Of a stretch of 64,000 nucleotides of DNA, positions 9,062 through 19,754 are shown one piece after another. The stretch's first letter is position 1. Every line of letters starts with the position of its first letter. The stretch lies in the NCBI RefSeq assembly GCF_037974265.1, contig NZ_CP150233.1, positions 1,984,001 through 2,048,000 on the forward strand, in the 5' to 3' direction. This DNA comes from Paenibacillus sp. FSL R5-0623. GTDB lineage: Bacteria; Bacillota; Bacilli; Paenibacillales; Paenibacillaceae. The notes beneath the pieces were generated by a model. It did not search any database. It had not been told where the DNA came from and worked only from the letters and a program-made list of their open reading frames with translations. The translations under genes were made by a program, and so were the position numbers.

Positions 9062-9424
9062 ATGAGTGATATGAAGAAAATCTATTTGTATTTTAGTTCA
9101 TGGATGATTCTATTTATTTTAGGGGCTATATCCTCATCTCAATTAGGGAGCAATCACCCACTAACGAATCTCTTGTACATTGTTGGTTTTGTATTATTAA
9201 TAATTAACATCTACAAGGGATTTAAAGTAGTAAAAAATCAAGAAAAATTAGAACATGCATCAGGTAATGTGAGAGTACTAACCATGGAATTAGAGAAGTT
9301 AGATAAAATGTTTGCAGCCAATATAATCAATGAAGAGGAGTATGAGTTAAAAAGGTCTAGCCTTAAGAAGCAATACTCAAGTTCTGTCGATACATACATA
9401 AACGATAAAGACTGGCGTGCCTAG
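9062..9424 (+). CDS. Small two-helix membrane protein with SHOCT-like tail
   Basis: A 120-residue protein with two hydrophobic segments (about residues 8-25 and 35-52). A charged cytoplasmic tail follows, where LEKLDKMFAANIINEEEYELKR resembles the SHOCT short C-terminal domain (a helix, then an I-I-x-EEEY/F turn and a K-rich helix). A strong ribosome site, AGGAGG, lies 9-10 bases before the ATG. The AT content is higher than in neighbouring genes. SHOCT domains are thought to mediate oligomerisation; no specific function can be given. Confidence 0.6.
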   Translation: MSDMKKIYLYFSSWMILFILGAISSSQLGSNHPLTNLLYIVGFVLLIINIYKGFKVVKNQEKLEHASGNVRVLTMELEKLDKMFAANIINEEEYELKRSSLKKQYSSSVDTYINDKDWRA

Positions 9425-9476
9425 AGTATAGATCATAATAGTAGAAAATGACCGGATTATTAAAATCTTGTATCTG

Positions 9477-9510
9477 AGCTGCCTCATTTCTGAGGTGGCT
9501 TTTTATATTT
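9477..9510 (+). terminator. Rho-independent terminator
   Basis: AGCTGCCTCA and TGAGGTGGCT pair (two G-U pairs) around a TTTC loop and are followed by five T. Confidence 0.75.
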
Positions 9511-9677
9511 CAACTAAAGCATAGTTCTACTATCTAATTCTGCGAGAAGAATTACCAACAATATATTTGAACTGTAAGTACCCACATTTTCTCAAACACG
9601 GCAGGTGTCCACACGACAATCCAGAATGAGGCATACAATTATCGTGACCTGTGGAAGAGGAGGTGGATCGGGAAATT

Positions 9678-9980
9678 ATGGTGACGATGGAGCCCATTGT
9701 AGTTGGAGAGCATGTATTGGTTGGGGTAGAAGTCAAGCTACCCAAAACAACGTTGTTGACCATTAACACATCCAAAGGATATATCATGTGCGGAGCACTC
9801 GACGTGGGATTACTTAATGAGAAGCTCGGGGATCGCAAGATTATTGCAGCTCGGGCGGTTGGTGTGCGTACACTGGAGCAGTTGCTGCATGCACCTATGG
9901 AATCGGTGACAACAGAAGCCGAGGCCATGGGCATTACGGTTGGCATGACGGGTGTAGAGGCTTTGTTGAAAATGATCTAA
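9678..9980 (+). CDS. yunC: DUF1805 family protein (YunC)
   Basis: A 100-residue cytoplasmic protein matching the YunC family across its length: PIVVGEHVLVGVEVKLPKT, then GYIMCGALDVGLLNEKL, AARAVGVRTLEQLL and GMTGVEALLKMI. The biochemical function of the family is not established to my knowledge. The longest frame begins at a GTG (9651), but homology supports ATG 9678. The best ribosome site, AGGAGGT (9658-9664), is then 13 bases away, which is long. The same upstream sequence is duplicated in the decayed copy at 8349. Confidence 0.85.
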   Translation: MVTMEPIVVGEHVLVGVEVKLPKTTLLTINTSKGYIMCGALDVGLLNEKLGDRKIIAARAVGVRTLEQLLHAPMESVTTEAEAMGITVGMTGVEALLKMI

Positions 9981-9990
9981 GCACTAACAA

Positions 9991-10020
9991 AAGGGCTCCC
10001 CGCAAGGGAAGCCCTTCTTT
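9991..10020. terminator. Terminator between yunC and mtnA
   Basis: AAGGGCTTCCC-type stem around a short GCA-containing loop, with A-rich left and T-rich right flanks. It can serve both convergent genes. Confidence 0.75.
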
Positions 10021-10104
10021 AGCGTTGTAATTCAGAGCCTAGTGCACGTCGTTTGTAGATCCAACGCTATATACGACACTCTCTTCTTGTATACTCTTAT
10101 TAAG

Positions 10105-11178
10105 TTAAGCTTCTTCCTTCGCAAACAAGGCAGCCAGATTTTCTTGGAAAGGAGCGCGAACAACGCCTTTTTCCGTGATAATAGCTGTTACATATTCGTT
10201 AGGCGTTACATCAAATGCTGGATTGTATACTTTAATACCTTGCGGTGCGGTGCGTTTGCCAAATCCTTCGGTCACTTCCTCCGCAGCACGTTCCTCAATT
10301 GGAATCAGGTCTCCGGATGGAGTAGATAAGTCGATGGTTGACAATGGGCTGGCTACATAAAACGGAATATTGTGAGCCTTGGCAAGCACGGCCACGCTGT
10401 AGGTTCCGATTTTGTTAGCAACGTCACCGTTCGCTGCAACACGATCTGTTCCGACGATAACAGCTTGAATCCAGCCTTTGGACATCACCATGCCTGCCAT
10501 GTTATCACAGAGCAGCGTAACGTCAATGCCGGCTTGCTGTAACTCAAATGCAGTCAGGCGTGCACCCTGAAGTACAGGGCGAGTTTCGTCTGCAAATACT
10601 TTCAGGTGAATGCCACGTTCCTGTGCGAGATACATTGGAGCAGTTGCCGTACCGTATTTCGCCGTAGCTAGTCCGCCTGCGTTGCAGTGAGTGAGTACAC
10701 CCATACCATCTTCGAACAATGGCAGTGCATTCTCGCCGATCATGCGGCATACTTCTTCGTCTTCCTTCTGAATTAACAGAGCTTCTACTTCAAGAGCATC
10801 ATTGCCCTCATCCAGGCTCAGGCCGGATTCAACGACCTCATTTGCTTTTTGCATCATGCGATCCAATGCCCAGAACAGGTTCACCGCTGTTGGACGGGAA
10901 GTAGCCAGATGAGCACATATGGATTTCACGTGGTCCAACCAACCTTGAACAGTTGTTCCGTCATATGATTTGGCACCCAATACAACACCAAATGCAGCAG
11001 CAATACCAATCGCTGGAGCACCGCGTACTTTCATGGAGTGGATGGATTCCCATACTTCCTCGGGTGTATACAATTTCAACATGAGGATCGTTTCGGGCAG
11101 CAGACGCTGGTCAAGCATTTCAAGCTTGTCCTTTTTCCAGATGAGAGAGGACAGAGGCTGATATTCAGGGGTTGTCAT
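10105..11178 (-). CDS. mtnA: S-methyl-5-thioribose-1-phosphate isomerase
   Basis: A 357-residue enzyme of the methionine salvage pathway that converts methylthioribose 1-phosphate to methylthioribulose 1-phosphate. It has the eIF2B-alpha/MtnA fold with [15 protein letters not shown], the catalytic-cysteine segment [16 protein letters not shown] and the catalytic-aspartate segment [19 protein letters not shown]. It lies 23 bases downstream of mtnK on the same strand, with a GGAGGAACC ribosome site, so the two form an operon as in B. subtilis. The rest of the salvage pathway (mtnW, X, B, D) is not in the window. Confidence 0.97.
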   Translation of the reverse strand: MTTPEYQPLSSLIWKKDKLEMLDQRLLPETILMLKLYTPEEVWESIHSMKVRGAPAIGIAAAFGVVLGAKSYDGTTVQGWLDHVKSICAHLATSRPTAVNLFWALDRMMQKANEVVESGLSLDEGNDALEVEALLIQKEDEEVCRMIGENALPLFEDGMGVLTHCNAGGLATAKYGTATAPMYLAQERGIHLKVFADETRPVLQGARLTAFELQQAGIDVTLLCDNMAGMVMSKGWIQAVIVGTDRVAANGDVANKIGTYSVAVLAKAHNIPFYVASPLSTIDLSTPSGDLIPIEERAAEEVTEGFGKRTAPQGIKVYNPAFDVTPNEYVTAIITEKGVVRAPFQENLAALFAKEEA

Positions 11179-11201
11179 GGGTGGTTCCTCCGTTCCTTAT
11201 G

Positions 11202-12419
11202 TTAAGCCTTAGTAGTTGTAACAGATGTGGATACAATATCCAGTACTTCGCCGATGGTATTCAAGCGACGATTGTTCTTGATCAATGCTTTACCAATGGA
11301 CAGTGCTTTACGCTGAGCATGTTCACGTTCAGTCGCATTTGGAATGGTATCTATATCCGCCACGTGAGCGAGTCCCACGATACGACGAACCATTTTGGCA
11401 CCTGCAAAGCCGATCGAATCTCTGAACAATTGTTGCACATACAGATCCTGATACCCTGGCGTTTTTGCCATCGGATCAACGAGGTCATTAACCCAGAGGG
11501 CACGGAAACGAGATTCGAATTCAGTCCATACATCACGAACCATATTCAGCAAAAGCGTTTCACGCTCACGCAAAGCAGTCTCGTCCTGAATCCATCCTGG
11601 CAGGGATGCGTAATTCAAGAGCAGGTTCGCAAGGACTGCACCCACATCGAATCCCATGGGGCCGTAATATGCAAATTCGGGATCGATGACCTTTGTTGAT
11701 TCAGGTGTAACAAAAATACTGCCTGTATGCAGATCTCCATGAAGCAGTGCCTGCCCATGTGTCAGGAATTTTTCCCGTAGTAATGCCACTTCGAGGTGAA
11801 GCTCTCCATCTGTGCGAAGGGCTTCAGCCTCGTCTTCAATGGAAACATCATAATTATTTTTCTCAGCGATCCGGTAGGGTTCATCAAAGATCAGATCCTC
11901 CGTTATTTTGCATTGGTCTGGATTAATGAATCTACCCTGTTGTTCCTTCTTCAATTGCTGATCCATGCCCAAGTCGGATGTGAAGAACAGCGTTCTTGCC
12001 ATGAATTCCCCAATATGCTGTGCAAAAAGAGGATAGGAAACACCTTCGATCAGGCCTTTACGCATGATCACATGATCACTCAGATCTTCCATAACCGTTA
12101 ACGCAAGGTCATCATCGTAATGATACACTTCGGGTACCATCCCTGGACACAGACGATACTCTTCCTGAAGAATCTCACGTTCAATGCGGGCACGTACCAG
12201 AGACAGTGGCCATGATTCTCCAACCACTTTCGCATAAGGAAGCGCCTGTTTGATAATGATACTTTTATCGGAGTTCTGATCCGTGATGTGGAAAACCAAA
12301 TTCAGATTGCCGTCGCCGATCTCGTGACAATCCAGATTTGCATCTGCCGCAAATGGACCCGGTAATGTTCTGGCCAGTTCAATTGCATCCTGGGGGGTAA
12401 ACGGGCGATATTGGGACAA
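11202..12419 (-). CDS. mtnK: S-methyl-5-thioribose kinase
   Basis: A 405-residue kinase that phosphorylates methylthioribose in methionine salvage. Visible motifs are EIGDGNLNLVFHI (nucleotide loop), SIIIKQALPYAKVVGESWPLS, the catalytic loop LLHGDLHTGSIF and the metal-binding segment VIDPEFAYYGPMGFDVG. I place the start at TTG 12419 because GGAGGTG lies about 5 bases upstream and homologues begin here; the longest frame would add 37 residues unlike the family. It is the first gene of mtnKA. I looked for an S-box (SAM-I) leader upstream and could not find its conserved core. Confidence 0.95.
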   Translation of the reverse strand: MSQYRPFTPQDAIELARTLPGPFAADANLDCHEIGDGNLNLVFHITDQNSDKSIIIKQALPYAKVVGESWPLSLVRARIEREILQEEYRLCPGMVPEVYHYDDDLALTVMEDLSDHVIMRKGLIEGVSYPLFAQHIGEFMARTLFFTSDLGMDQQLKKEQQGRFINPDQCKITEDLIFDEPYRIAEKNNYDVSIEDEAEALRTDGELHLEVALLREKFLTHGQALLHGDLHTGSIFVTPESTKVIDPEFAYYGPMGFDVGAVLANLLLNYASLPGWIQDETALRERETLLLNMVRDVWTEFESRFRALWVNDLVDPMAKTPGYQDLYVQQLFRDSIGFAGAKMVRRIVGLAHVADIDTIPNATEREHAQRKALSIGKALIKNNRRLNTIGEVLDIVSTSVTTTKA

Positions 12420-12480
12420 AGGTGCCACCTCCATATATATGAAGAAACAGGAAAACCCACTTCTTTGCTTGGTATATGTC

Positions 12481-12509
12481 AGTATATCGGAAATAACGCG
12501 GTTTTTGAA
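12481..12509 (-). promoter_or_regulatory. Possible sigma-A promoter of mtnKA
   Basis: On the minus strand, TTCAAA (12509-12504) is followed after 17 bases by TATACT (12486-12481), about 60 bases before the mtnK start. The -35 is weak and the -10 is good. Confidence 0.35.
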
Positions 12510-12586
12510 CTTTTTTTTGAGACAAGTCAAGTCGATCCTGATTCGAACTTCCGGTTCAAGGGTAAAAACAAATAGGCCGGACGGTT

Positions 12587-12646
12587 GAGAGAAACAACGT
12601 TAACAAGCCTCTCCGCTACCAAGCGGTGACACATTATTAACTCTCT
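12587..12646. repeat. Compound inverted repeat between mtnK and dps
   Basis: Three nested pairings: GAGAGA with TCTCT, GTTAA with TTAAC, and an inner CCGCT-ACCA-AGCGG hairpin. It could fold in RNA of either strand. It matches no riboswitch I know and has no T-run. It could be a leader structure of mtnK or an operator for either divergent gene. Confidence 0.35.
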
Positions 12647-12716
12647 GTTATGCATTGCGGGACAACCTGTTTATCATGGCATGACAGACTAATTTTAAAT
12701 AAAGGATGGGATTAAT

Positions 12717-13178
12717 ATGGCTACAAAAAACAAAACAGATCAAGCAAAATCGGTGGAACAAGTACTTAATCGTCAGGTAGCTAACCTGAACGTATTGTAT
12801 GTTAAAATCCATAACTATCACTGGTACGTTAAAGGACCTAACTTCTTCACGTTGCATGTGAAATTCGAAGAGTTCTACAACGAAGTTACAGTACAAATGG
12901 ATGAAATCGCTGAGCGTATCCTTACGCTGAAAGGTAGCCCAGCGGCTACAATGAAAGAGTATTTGGAGCTTTCCTCTATCCAGGAAGCAGCAGGCGGAGA
13001 AGACGCAAAAACAATGGTGCAAAACCTGATCGAGGACTTCGCTACACTTTCGAATGAATATCAGGAAGGTATCGAAGTTGCAGATGCAGCTGAAGATCAA
13101 CCAACATCCGATATGCTGACAGGCTTCAAGGCTGACCTTGAGAAACACATGTGGATGCTTCGCTCTTTCCTGGGTTAA
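12717..13178 (+). CDS. dps: Dps family DNA-protecting ferritin-like protein
   Basis: A 153-residue ferritin-like protein that stores iron and protects DNA under oxidative stress as a dodecamer. Signature pieces are NVLYVKIHNYHWYVKGPNFF (ferroxidase histidines from one subunit), the four-helix core with EEFYNEVTVQMDEIAERIL (acidic ferroxidase ligands), and a C-terminal HMWMLRSFLG. The length is typical. The N-terminal tail is short and Lys-rich (ATKNKTDQAK), which may contribute DNA binding. It has its own ribosome site (AAAGGATGGG) and is divergent from mtnK. I saw no clear PerR box in front of it. Confidence 0.95.
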   Translation: MATKNKTDQAKSVEQVLNRQVANLNVLYVKIHNYHWYVKGPNFFTLHVKFEEFYNEVTVQMDEIAERILTLKGSPAATMKEYLELSSIQEAAGGEDAKTMVQNLIEDFATLSNEYQEGIEVADAAEDQPTSDMLTGFKADLEKHMWMLRSFLG

Positions 13179-13304
13179 TATAGCCAAAATTTTGCCTAAT
13201 ACAAGTGGGTCTCTTACGTAAGCTTTCTGAGCTCGGAACTTTGTTGTCAGAAACGCCCTGAGCGTCTATACTGCTGACAAGAACGATGTGGGAGGGAATC
13301 GCTT

Positions 13305-13880
13305 ATGTTAGAACCAACGATACCGGCTTTAAAAGAATGGGCTTCTGCAATCAAAGCCCTGGAAACGGGTCGCCAGATTATGGTGATGCGCAAAGGTGGT
13401 ATTGTGGAGGAAACCCGACATTTTGAGCTGAAAAGTCCAGCATTTTACCTGTATCCGACTTATGAACATCAGCGTAAAGAACTGATTAAGTCCTCGGATC
13501 AATCCTTTGTTGAAGAATCATTGGCCGAATGGGTGCCCGAAGCTTCGACAATCCGCATTACGGCATATGCCGAAGTAACGCAGGATCTGGAGATACGAGA
13601 TCAGGAGATGCTGGATCGACTTCTTGACTTTCATATGTGGACAGCGGATTTTGCCGAAGACCGTTTGAAATGGAAACGGAAAGATCCGCTCCATGTATTG
13701 ATTTTACGTGTGTACCTTTTGAAAGAACCGATGGAAATCCCCGTACTGCCTGAATATAACGGTTGTCGTTCATGGATTTCTATTCCGAATGGTCCGGTGC
13801 CGCGCGAAATGACGCCGGTGGTGGACGTTGCGGATTTTGACGAACAGGTACAGAAGATTAACGAGATGCTCAAATTGTAA
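13305..13880 (+). CDS. DUF1802 family protein
   Basis: A 191-residue soluble protein. It begins PTIPALKEWASAIKALETGRQIMVMRKGGIVEE and continues with FYLYPTYEHQR; both blocks are characteristic of DUF1802. The C-terminal half holds DLLIL-like HVLILRVYLL and PEYNGCRSWI. The function of the family is unknown; it is sometimes described as restriction-endonuclease-like in fold, which I cannot confirm here. The ribosome site GGGAGGG precedes the ATG. It is monocistronic, ending at the hairpin at 13892. Confidence 0.8.
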   Translation: MLEPTIPALKEWASAIKALETGRQIMVMRKGGIVEETRHFELKSPAFYLYPTYEHQRKELIKSSDQSFVEESLAEWVPEASTIRITAYAEVTQDLEIRDQEMLDRLLDFHMWTADFAEDRLKWKRKDPLHVLILRVYLLKEPMEIPVLPEYNGCRSWISIPNGPVPREMTPVVDVADFDEQVQKINEMLKL

Positions 13881-13891
13881 TATTATTAATG

Positions 13892-13928
13892 AAGGGGCTT
13901 GTCCATAATATGGATAAGTCCTTTTTTA
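13892..13928 (+). terminator. Rho-independent terminator
   Basis: GGGGCTTGTCCAT pairs with ATGGATAAGTCC around a short AT loop and is followed by six T. The remaining sequence up to sufC holds the regulatory region described separately and no supported gene. Confidence 0.8.
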
Positions 13929-14088
13929 GATTATGTGTAGCAGATACGATAAAAGCTTCATTTTCTGTGATTTTTCTCACTGTCTATCTCAGCGGGAGAT
14001 GTTTTCTCATTTGATTCAATCTGGTATTTATTATAGAATCAGAAAGAATAATGTTTCCTGCAAGGAATATACCCTCTTAGGAAATAGC

Positions 14089-14117
14089 TTGATTATCATT
14101 GAGAATCAGTTTAGAAT
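14089..14117 (+). promoter_or_regulatory. Upstream suf promoter (P1), overlapped by two operators
   Basis: TTGATT (14089-14094) and TAGAAT (14112-14117) are separated by exactly 17 bases, a plausible sigma-A promoter about 130 bases before sufC. The Fur-like palindrome covers the -35 and the PerR-like palindrome covers the -10. Confidence 0.5.
14090..14108. promoter_or_regulatory. Fur-box-like palindrome upstream of sufC
   Basis: TGATTATCATTGAGAATCA is a 19-bp inverted repeat with 8 of 9 half-site pairs matching. Read on the minus strand it contains AATGATAATCA, the core of the Fur box. It lies on the -35 of P1. Confidence 0.5.
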
Positions 14118-14125
14118 TATTCTAA
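14111..14125. promoter_or_regulatory. PerR-box-like palindrome upstream of sufC
   Basis: TTAGAATTATTCTAA is a perfect 7-1-7 inverted repeat (8-1-8 with flanking T and A). It differs from the PerR consensus TTATAATNATTATAA by one base per half-site. It lies on the -10 of P1. Confidence 0.55.
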
Positions 14126-14159
14126 AGTGTTCTTGCTTTAAGGAATCGAGTACAAGAAA

Positions 14160-14188
14160 TTCAGGGGAAGCCCTGTTTCAGATATAAT
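14160..14188 (+). promoter_or_regulatory. Possible second suf promoter (P2)
   Basis: A perfect -10 TATAAT (14183-14188) is preceded at 17 bases by a weak -35 TTCAGG, about 60 bases before sufC. It lies downstream of the two palindromes and might give unregulated expression. Confidence 0.4.
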
Positions 14189-14248
14189 AGGCGCTTTTTC
14201 GTTTTCGACAGTAAACATCAAATTAATCAATGGAGGGAAACAATACAC

Positions 14249-15031
14249 ATGGCTACGAATTTCGTCATTGAAGGTCTGAAAGCGACGATCGAAGGTAAGG
14301 AAATCTTGAAAGGCATCAACCTGGAAATGAAAGGTGGAGAAATCCACGCAATCATGGGTCCGAACGGAACAGGTAAATCAACTCTGGCTTCTGCATTGAT
14401 GGGCCATCCGAAATATGAAGTAACTGACGGTACAATTACACTTGATGGTGAAGATGTATTGGACATGGCTGTAGATGAGCGTGCACGTGCAGGTCTTTTC
14501 CTGGCTATGCAATACCCAAGTGAAATTGCAGGTGTTACAAACTCCGACTTCTTGCGTAGTGCAATTAACGCACGTCGTGGCGAAGGTAACGAGATCTCAC
14601 TGATCAAGTTCATTCGTCAAATGGAAGGTAAAATGAAAGAACTCGACATGAACCCTGAGTTCGCTCACCGTTACCTGAATGAAGGTTTCTCCGGTGGTGA
14701 GAAAAAGCGTAACGAGATTCTGCAAATGATGCTGCTTGATCCGAAAATCGTAGTACTTGATGAAATTGACTCCGGTCTGGACATCGATGCTTTGAAAATC
14801 GTGGCTGACGGTGTGAACGCTATGAAGAGCGAAGACCGTGGCTTCCTGATCATCACTCACTACCAACGTCTGTTGAACTACATTACGCCTGACTATGTTC
14901 ACGTAATGATGCAAGGTCGTATCGTGAAATCCGGCGGACCTGAATTGGCTCACCGTCTGGAAGCGGAAGGGTATGACTGGGTAAAGGCAGAGCTGGGAAT
15001 TACAGACGAAACTGTAGGCCAAGAAGCGTAA
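14249..15031 (+). CDS. sufC: Fe-S cluster assembly ATPase SufC
   Basis: A 260-residue ABC-type ATPase of the SufBCD scaffold, which builds iron-sulfur clusters in the cytoplasm. Walker A GPNGTGKST is at residues 37-45, the SufC-type signature is FSGGEKKRNEIL, and Walker B with the D-loop is VVLDEIDSGLDIDAL; the H-loop is ITHYQRLL. It is the first gene of sufCDSUB, the standard Firmicutes order, and is followed 25 bases later by sufD. Codon use is biased as in highly expressed genes. Confidence 0.97.
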   Translation: MATNFVIEGLKATIEGKEILKGINLEMKGGEIHAIMGPNGTGKSTLASALMGHPKYEVTDGTITLDGEDVLDMAVDERARAGLFLAMQYPSEIAGVTNSDFLRSAINARRGEGNEISLIKFIRQMEGKMKELDMNPEFAHRYLNEGFSGGEKKRNEILQMMLLDPKIVVLDEIDSGLDIDALKIVADGVNAMKSEDRGFLIITHYQRLLNYITPDYVHVMMQGRIVKSGGPELAHRLEAEGYDWVKAELGITDETVGQEA

Positions 15032-15056
15032 AGACAAAACGGAGGAGGATTAATTA

Positions 15057-17999
<2,943 letters not shown>

Positions 18000-18019
18000 C
18001 GATAGGGAGGTAGAGCAAG

Positions 18020-19417
18020 ATGGCTAAAAAAGCACCAGAAATGGAAGAGTACAAATATGGTTTTCGCGACGAGCACAAATCCATCTTTCAAACCGGTAAA
18101 GGTCTGACTGCAGAAGTGGTTACCGAGATTTCCAAGATTAAGAATGAACCGGATTGGATGTTGGAATTCCGTTTGAAATCCTTGAAACAATTCGAAAAGA
18201 TGCCAATGCCAAAATGGGGCGGAGATCTCGACGGATTGGATTTCAATGAAATTCAGTATTATGTGCGTGCTTCTGAAAAACAAGGTAAAACATGGGAGGA
18301 AGTTCCTTCCGAAATCAAGGAAACCTTTGATAAATTGGGTATCCCTGAAGCAGAGCAAAAGTTCCTTGCAGGTGTATCGGCTCAGTATGAGTCCGAGGTT
18401 GTATACCACAACATGCAAAAGGAATTGGAAGACCAAGGTGTAATCTTCATGGATACGGACACGGCTCTCAGAGAGCATCCGGAAATCCTGCGTGAATATT
18501 TTGCAACAGTTATTCCGCCAGCAGATAACAAATTTGCTGCATTGAATAGTGCGGTATGGTCCGGAGGAAGCTTCATCTACGTGCCTAAGGGCGTTAAATG
18601 TGAAGTGCCTCTGCAAGCCTACTTCCGGATCAACTCCGAGAATATGGGACAATTCGAGCGTACACTCATCATTGCCGACGAAGATAGCTTCGTTCACTAT
18701 GTAGAGGGCTGTACAGCTCCAATCTACAGCACGAACTCACTGCATAGTGCGGTCGTTGAGATCATCTGTAAGAAAAATGCCCGTGTTCGTTACACAACGA
18801 TCCAAAACTGGGCACCAAATATCTACAACCTCGTTACAAAACGTGCGGTTGCAGAAGAAAATGCAACAATGGAATGGGTCGATGGTAACATCGGTTCCAA
18901 ACTGACAATGAAATATCCAGCGGTTGTACTGAAAGGCCGTGGAGCTAAAGGTTCCGTACTCTCCATCGCTGTAGCTGGTAAAAACCAGCATCAGGATGCA
19001 GGTGCGAAAATGATCCACTTGGCTCCGGATACAACATCTACGATTGTATCCAAGTCCATCAGTAAACATGGTGGTAAAGTAACGTACCGTGGTTTGGCTT
19101 CCTTTGGACGTCAAGCTGAGGGCGCGAAATCCAACATCAAGTGTGATACACTCATTCTCGATAATGAGTCCACATCAGATACAATTCCTTACAATGAAAT
19201 CATGAATGATAACATCATGCTGGAGCATGAAGCTACAGTATCCAAAGTGTCTGAGGATCAGCTCTTCTACCTGATGAGCCGTGGTCTGACTGATGCGGAA
19301 GCAACACAGATGATTATCATGGGCTTCATTGAGCCATTCACGAAGGAATTGCCAATGGAATACGCCGTTGAGATGAATAGATTGATCAAATTTGAAATGG
19401 AGGGCTCCATTGGTTAA
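18020..19417 (+). CDS. sufB: Fe-S cluster assembly protein SufB
   Basis: A 465-residue scaffold subunit on which clusters are assembled. Typical segments are [16 protein letters not shown] near the N-terminus, [49 protein letters not shown] and the SufB/SufD-shared [17 protein letters not shown]. It is the last gene of the operon. After its stop, about 90 bases without a gene run to the terminator at 19510. Confidence 0.97.
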   Translation: MAKKAPEMEEYKYGFRDEHKSIFQTGKGLTAEVVTEISKIKNEPDWMLEFRLKSLKQFEKMPMPKWGGDLDGLDFNEIQYYVRASEKQGKTWEEVPSEIKETFDKLGIPEAEQKFLAGVSAQYESEVVYHNMQKELEDQGVIFMDTDTALREHPEILREYFATVIPPADNKFAALNSAVWSGGSFIYVPKGVKCEVPLQAYFRINSENMGQFERTLIIADEDSFVHYVEGCTAPIYSTNSLHSAVVEIICKKNARVRYTTIQNWAPNIYNLVTKRAVAEENATMEWVDGNIGSKLTMKYPAVVLKGRGAKGSVLSIAVAGKNQHQDAGAKMIHLAPDTTSTIVSKSISKHGGKVTYRGLASFGRQAEGAKSNIKCDTLILDNESTSDTIPYNEIMNDNIMLEHEATVSKVSEDQLFYLMSRGLTDAEATQMIIMGFIEPFTKELPMEYAVEMNRLIKFEMEGSIG

Positions 19418-19509
19418 TCCAATGCAGCGCTCTTCGAAGCCGTGAAGCAGAACGATGTTGCTGCTATTAAGCTTCAGATCCATTTCACGGAATCACAAAA
19501 TCATTGAAG

Positions 19510-19542
19510 AAAGGTCGAGGGATATTCCTTCGACCTTTTTTT
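19510..19542 (+). terminator. Terminator of the suf operon
   Basis: AAGGTCGA pairs with TCGACCTT and is followed by seven T; an inner GG/CC pair closes the loop. Confidence 0.85.
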
Positions 19543-19565
19543 AAATTTCTTATGTAGTGATGAGC

Positions 19566-19594
19566 TTGGCGTTTTTCAATTACATAGCTATTAT
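19566..19594 (+). promoter_or_regulatory. Possible sigma-A promoter before the M23 peptidase gene
   Basis: TTGGCG (19566-19571), a 17-base spacer, then TATTAT (19589-19594). Transcription would start near 19601, just before the long hairpin at 19614. Confidence 0.45.
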
Positions 19595-19613
19595 ATTTAT
19601 AGTAGTGTTTTGC

Positions 19614-19678
19614 ACCGCTTGGAATATACGTTGGAGAGACCATAAGGTTTCCCTAATGATATTCTGAGCGGTATTTTT
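19614..19678 (+). ncRNA. Structured leader or attenuator hairpin
   Basis: Arms ACCGCTTGGAATAT (19614-19627) and ATATTCTGAGCGGT (19659-19672) form a continuous 14-bp helix with two G-U pairs. Inside it a second hairpin, GAGACC-ATAA-GGTTTC, is extended by G-C pairs around a bulged A. A run of five T follows at 19674-19678. It sits between a likely promoter and the M23 gene, so it could be an attenuator, a riboswitch-like element or a short terminated RNA. It matches no class that I recognise; in particular the c-di-AMP (ydaO) conserved bases are absent. Confidence 0.45.
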
Positions 19679-19754
19679 GTGGAATAAAATAAGACCAATA
19701 GCACAAGCCATTTCATAGATTTCAGCATTTAATGATAGAAAAGGATGTGAGTGT

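Noticed and set aside
12540..12560. tRNA T-arm-like GTTCGAATC on the minus strand
   Set aside because: No acceptor, D-arm or anticodon stem can be built around it.
12420..12716. S-box (SAM-I) riboswitch expected before mtnKA
   Set aside because: The conserved core (GAGGGA, GGCCC, GCAACC, GGUGC blocks) is absent on the minus strand.
13933..14187. 84-codon reading frame upstream of sufC
   Set aside because: It covers the promoter and operator palindromes, has no ribosome site, and the encoded sequence is not protein-like.
19543..19754. c-di-AMP (ydaO) riboswitch before the M23 gene
   Set aside because: A strong hairpin is present, but the conserved bases of that class are not; it was kept as an unclassified structure.
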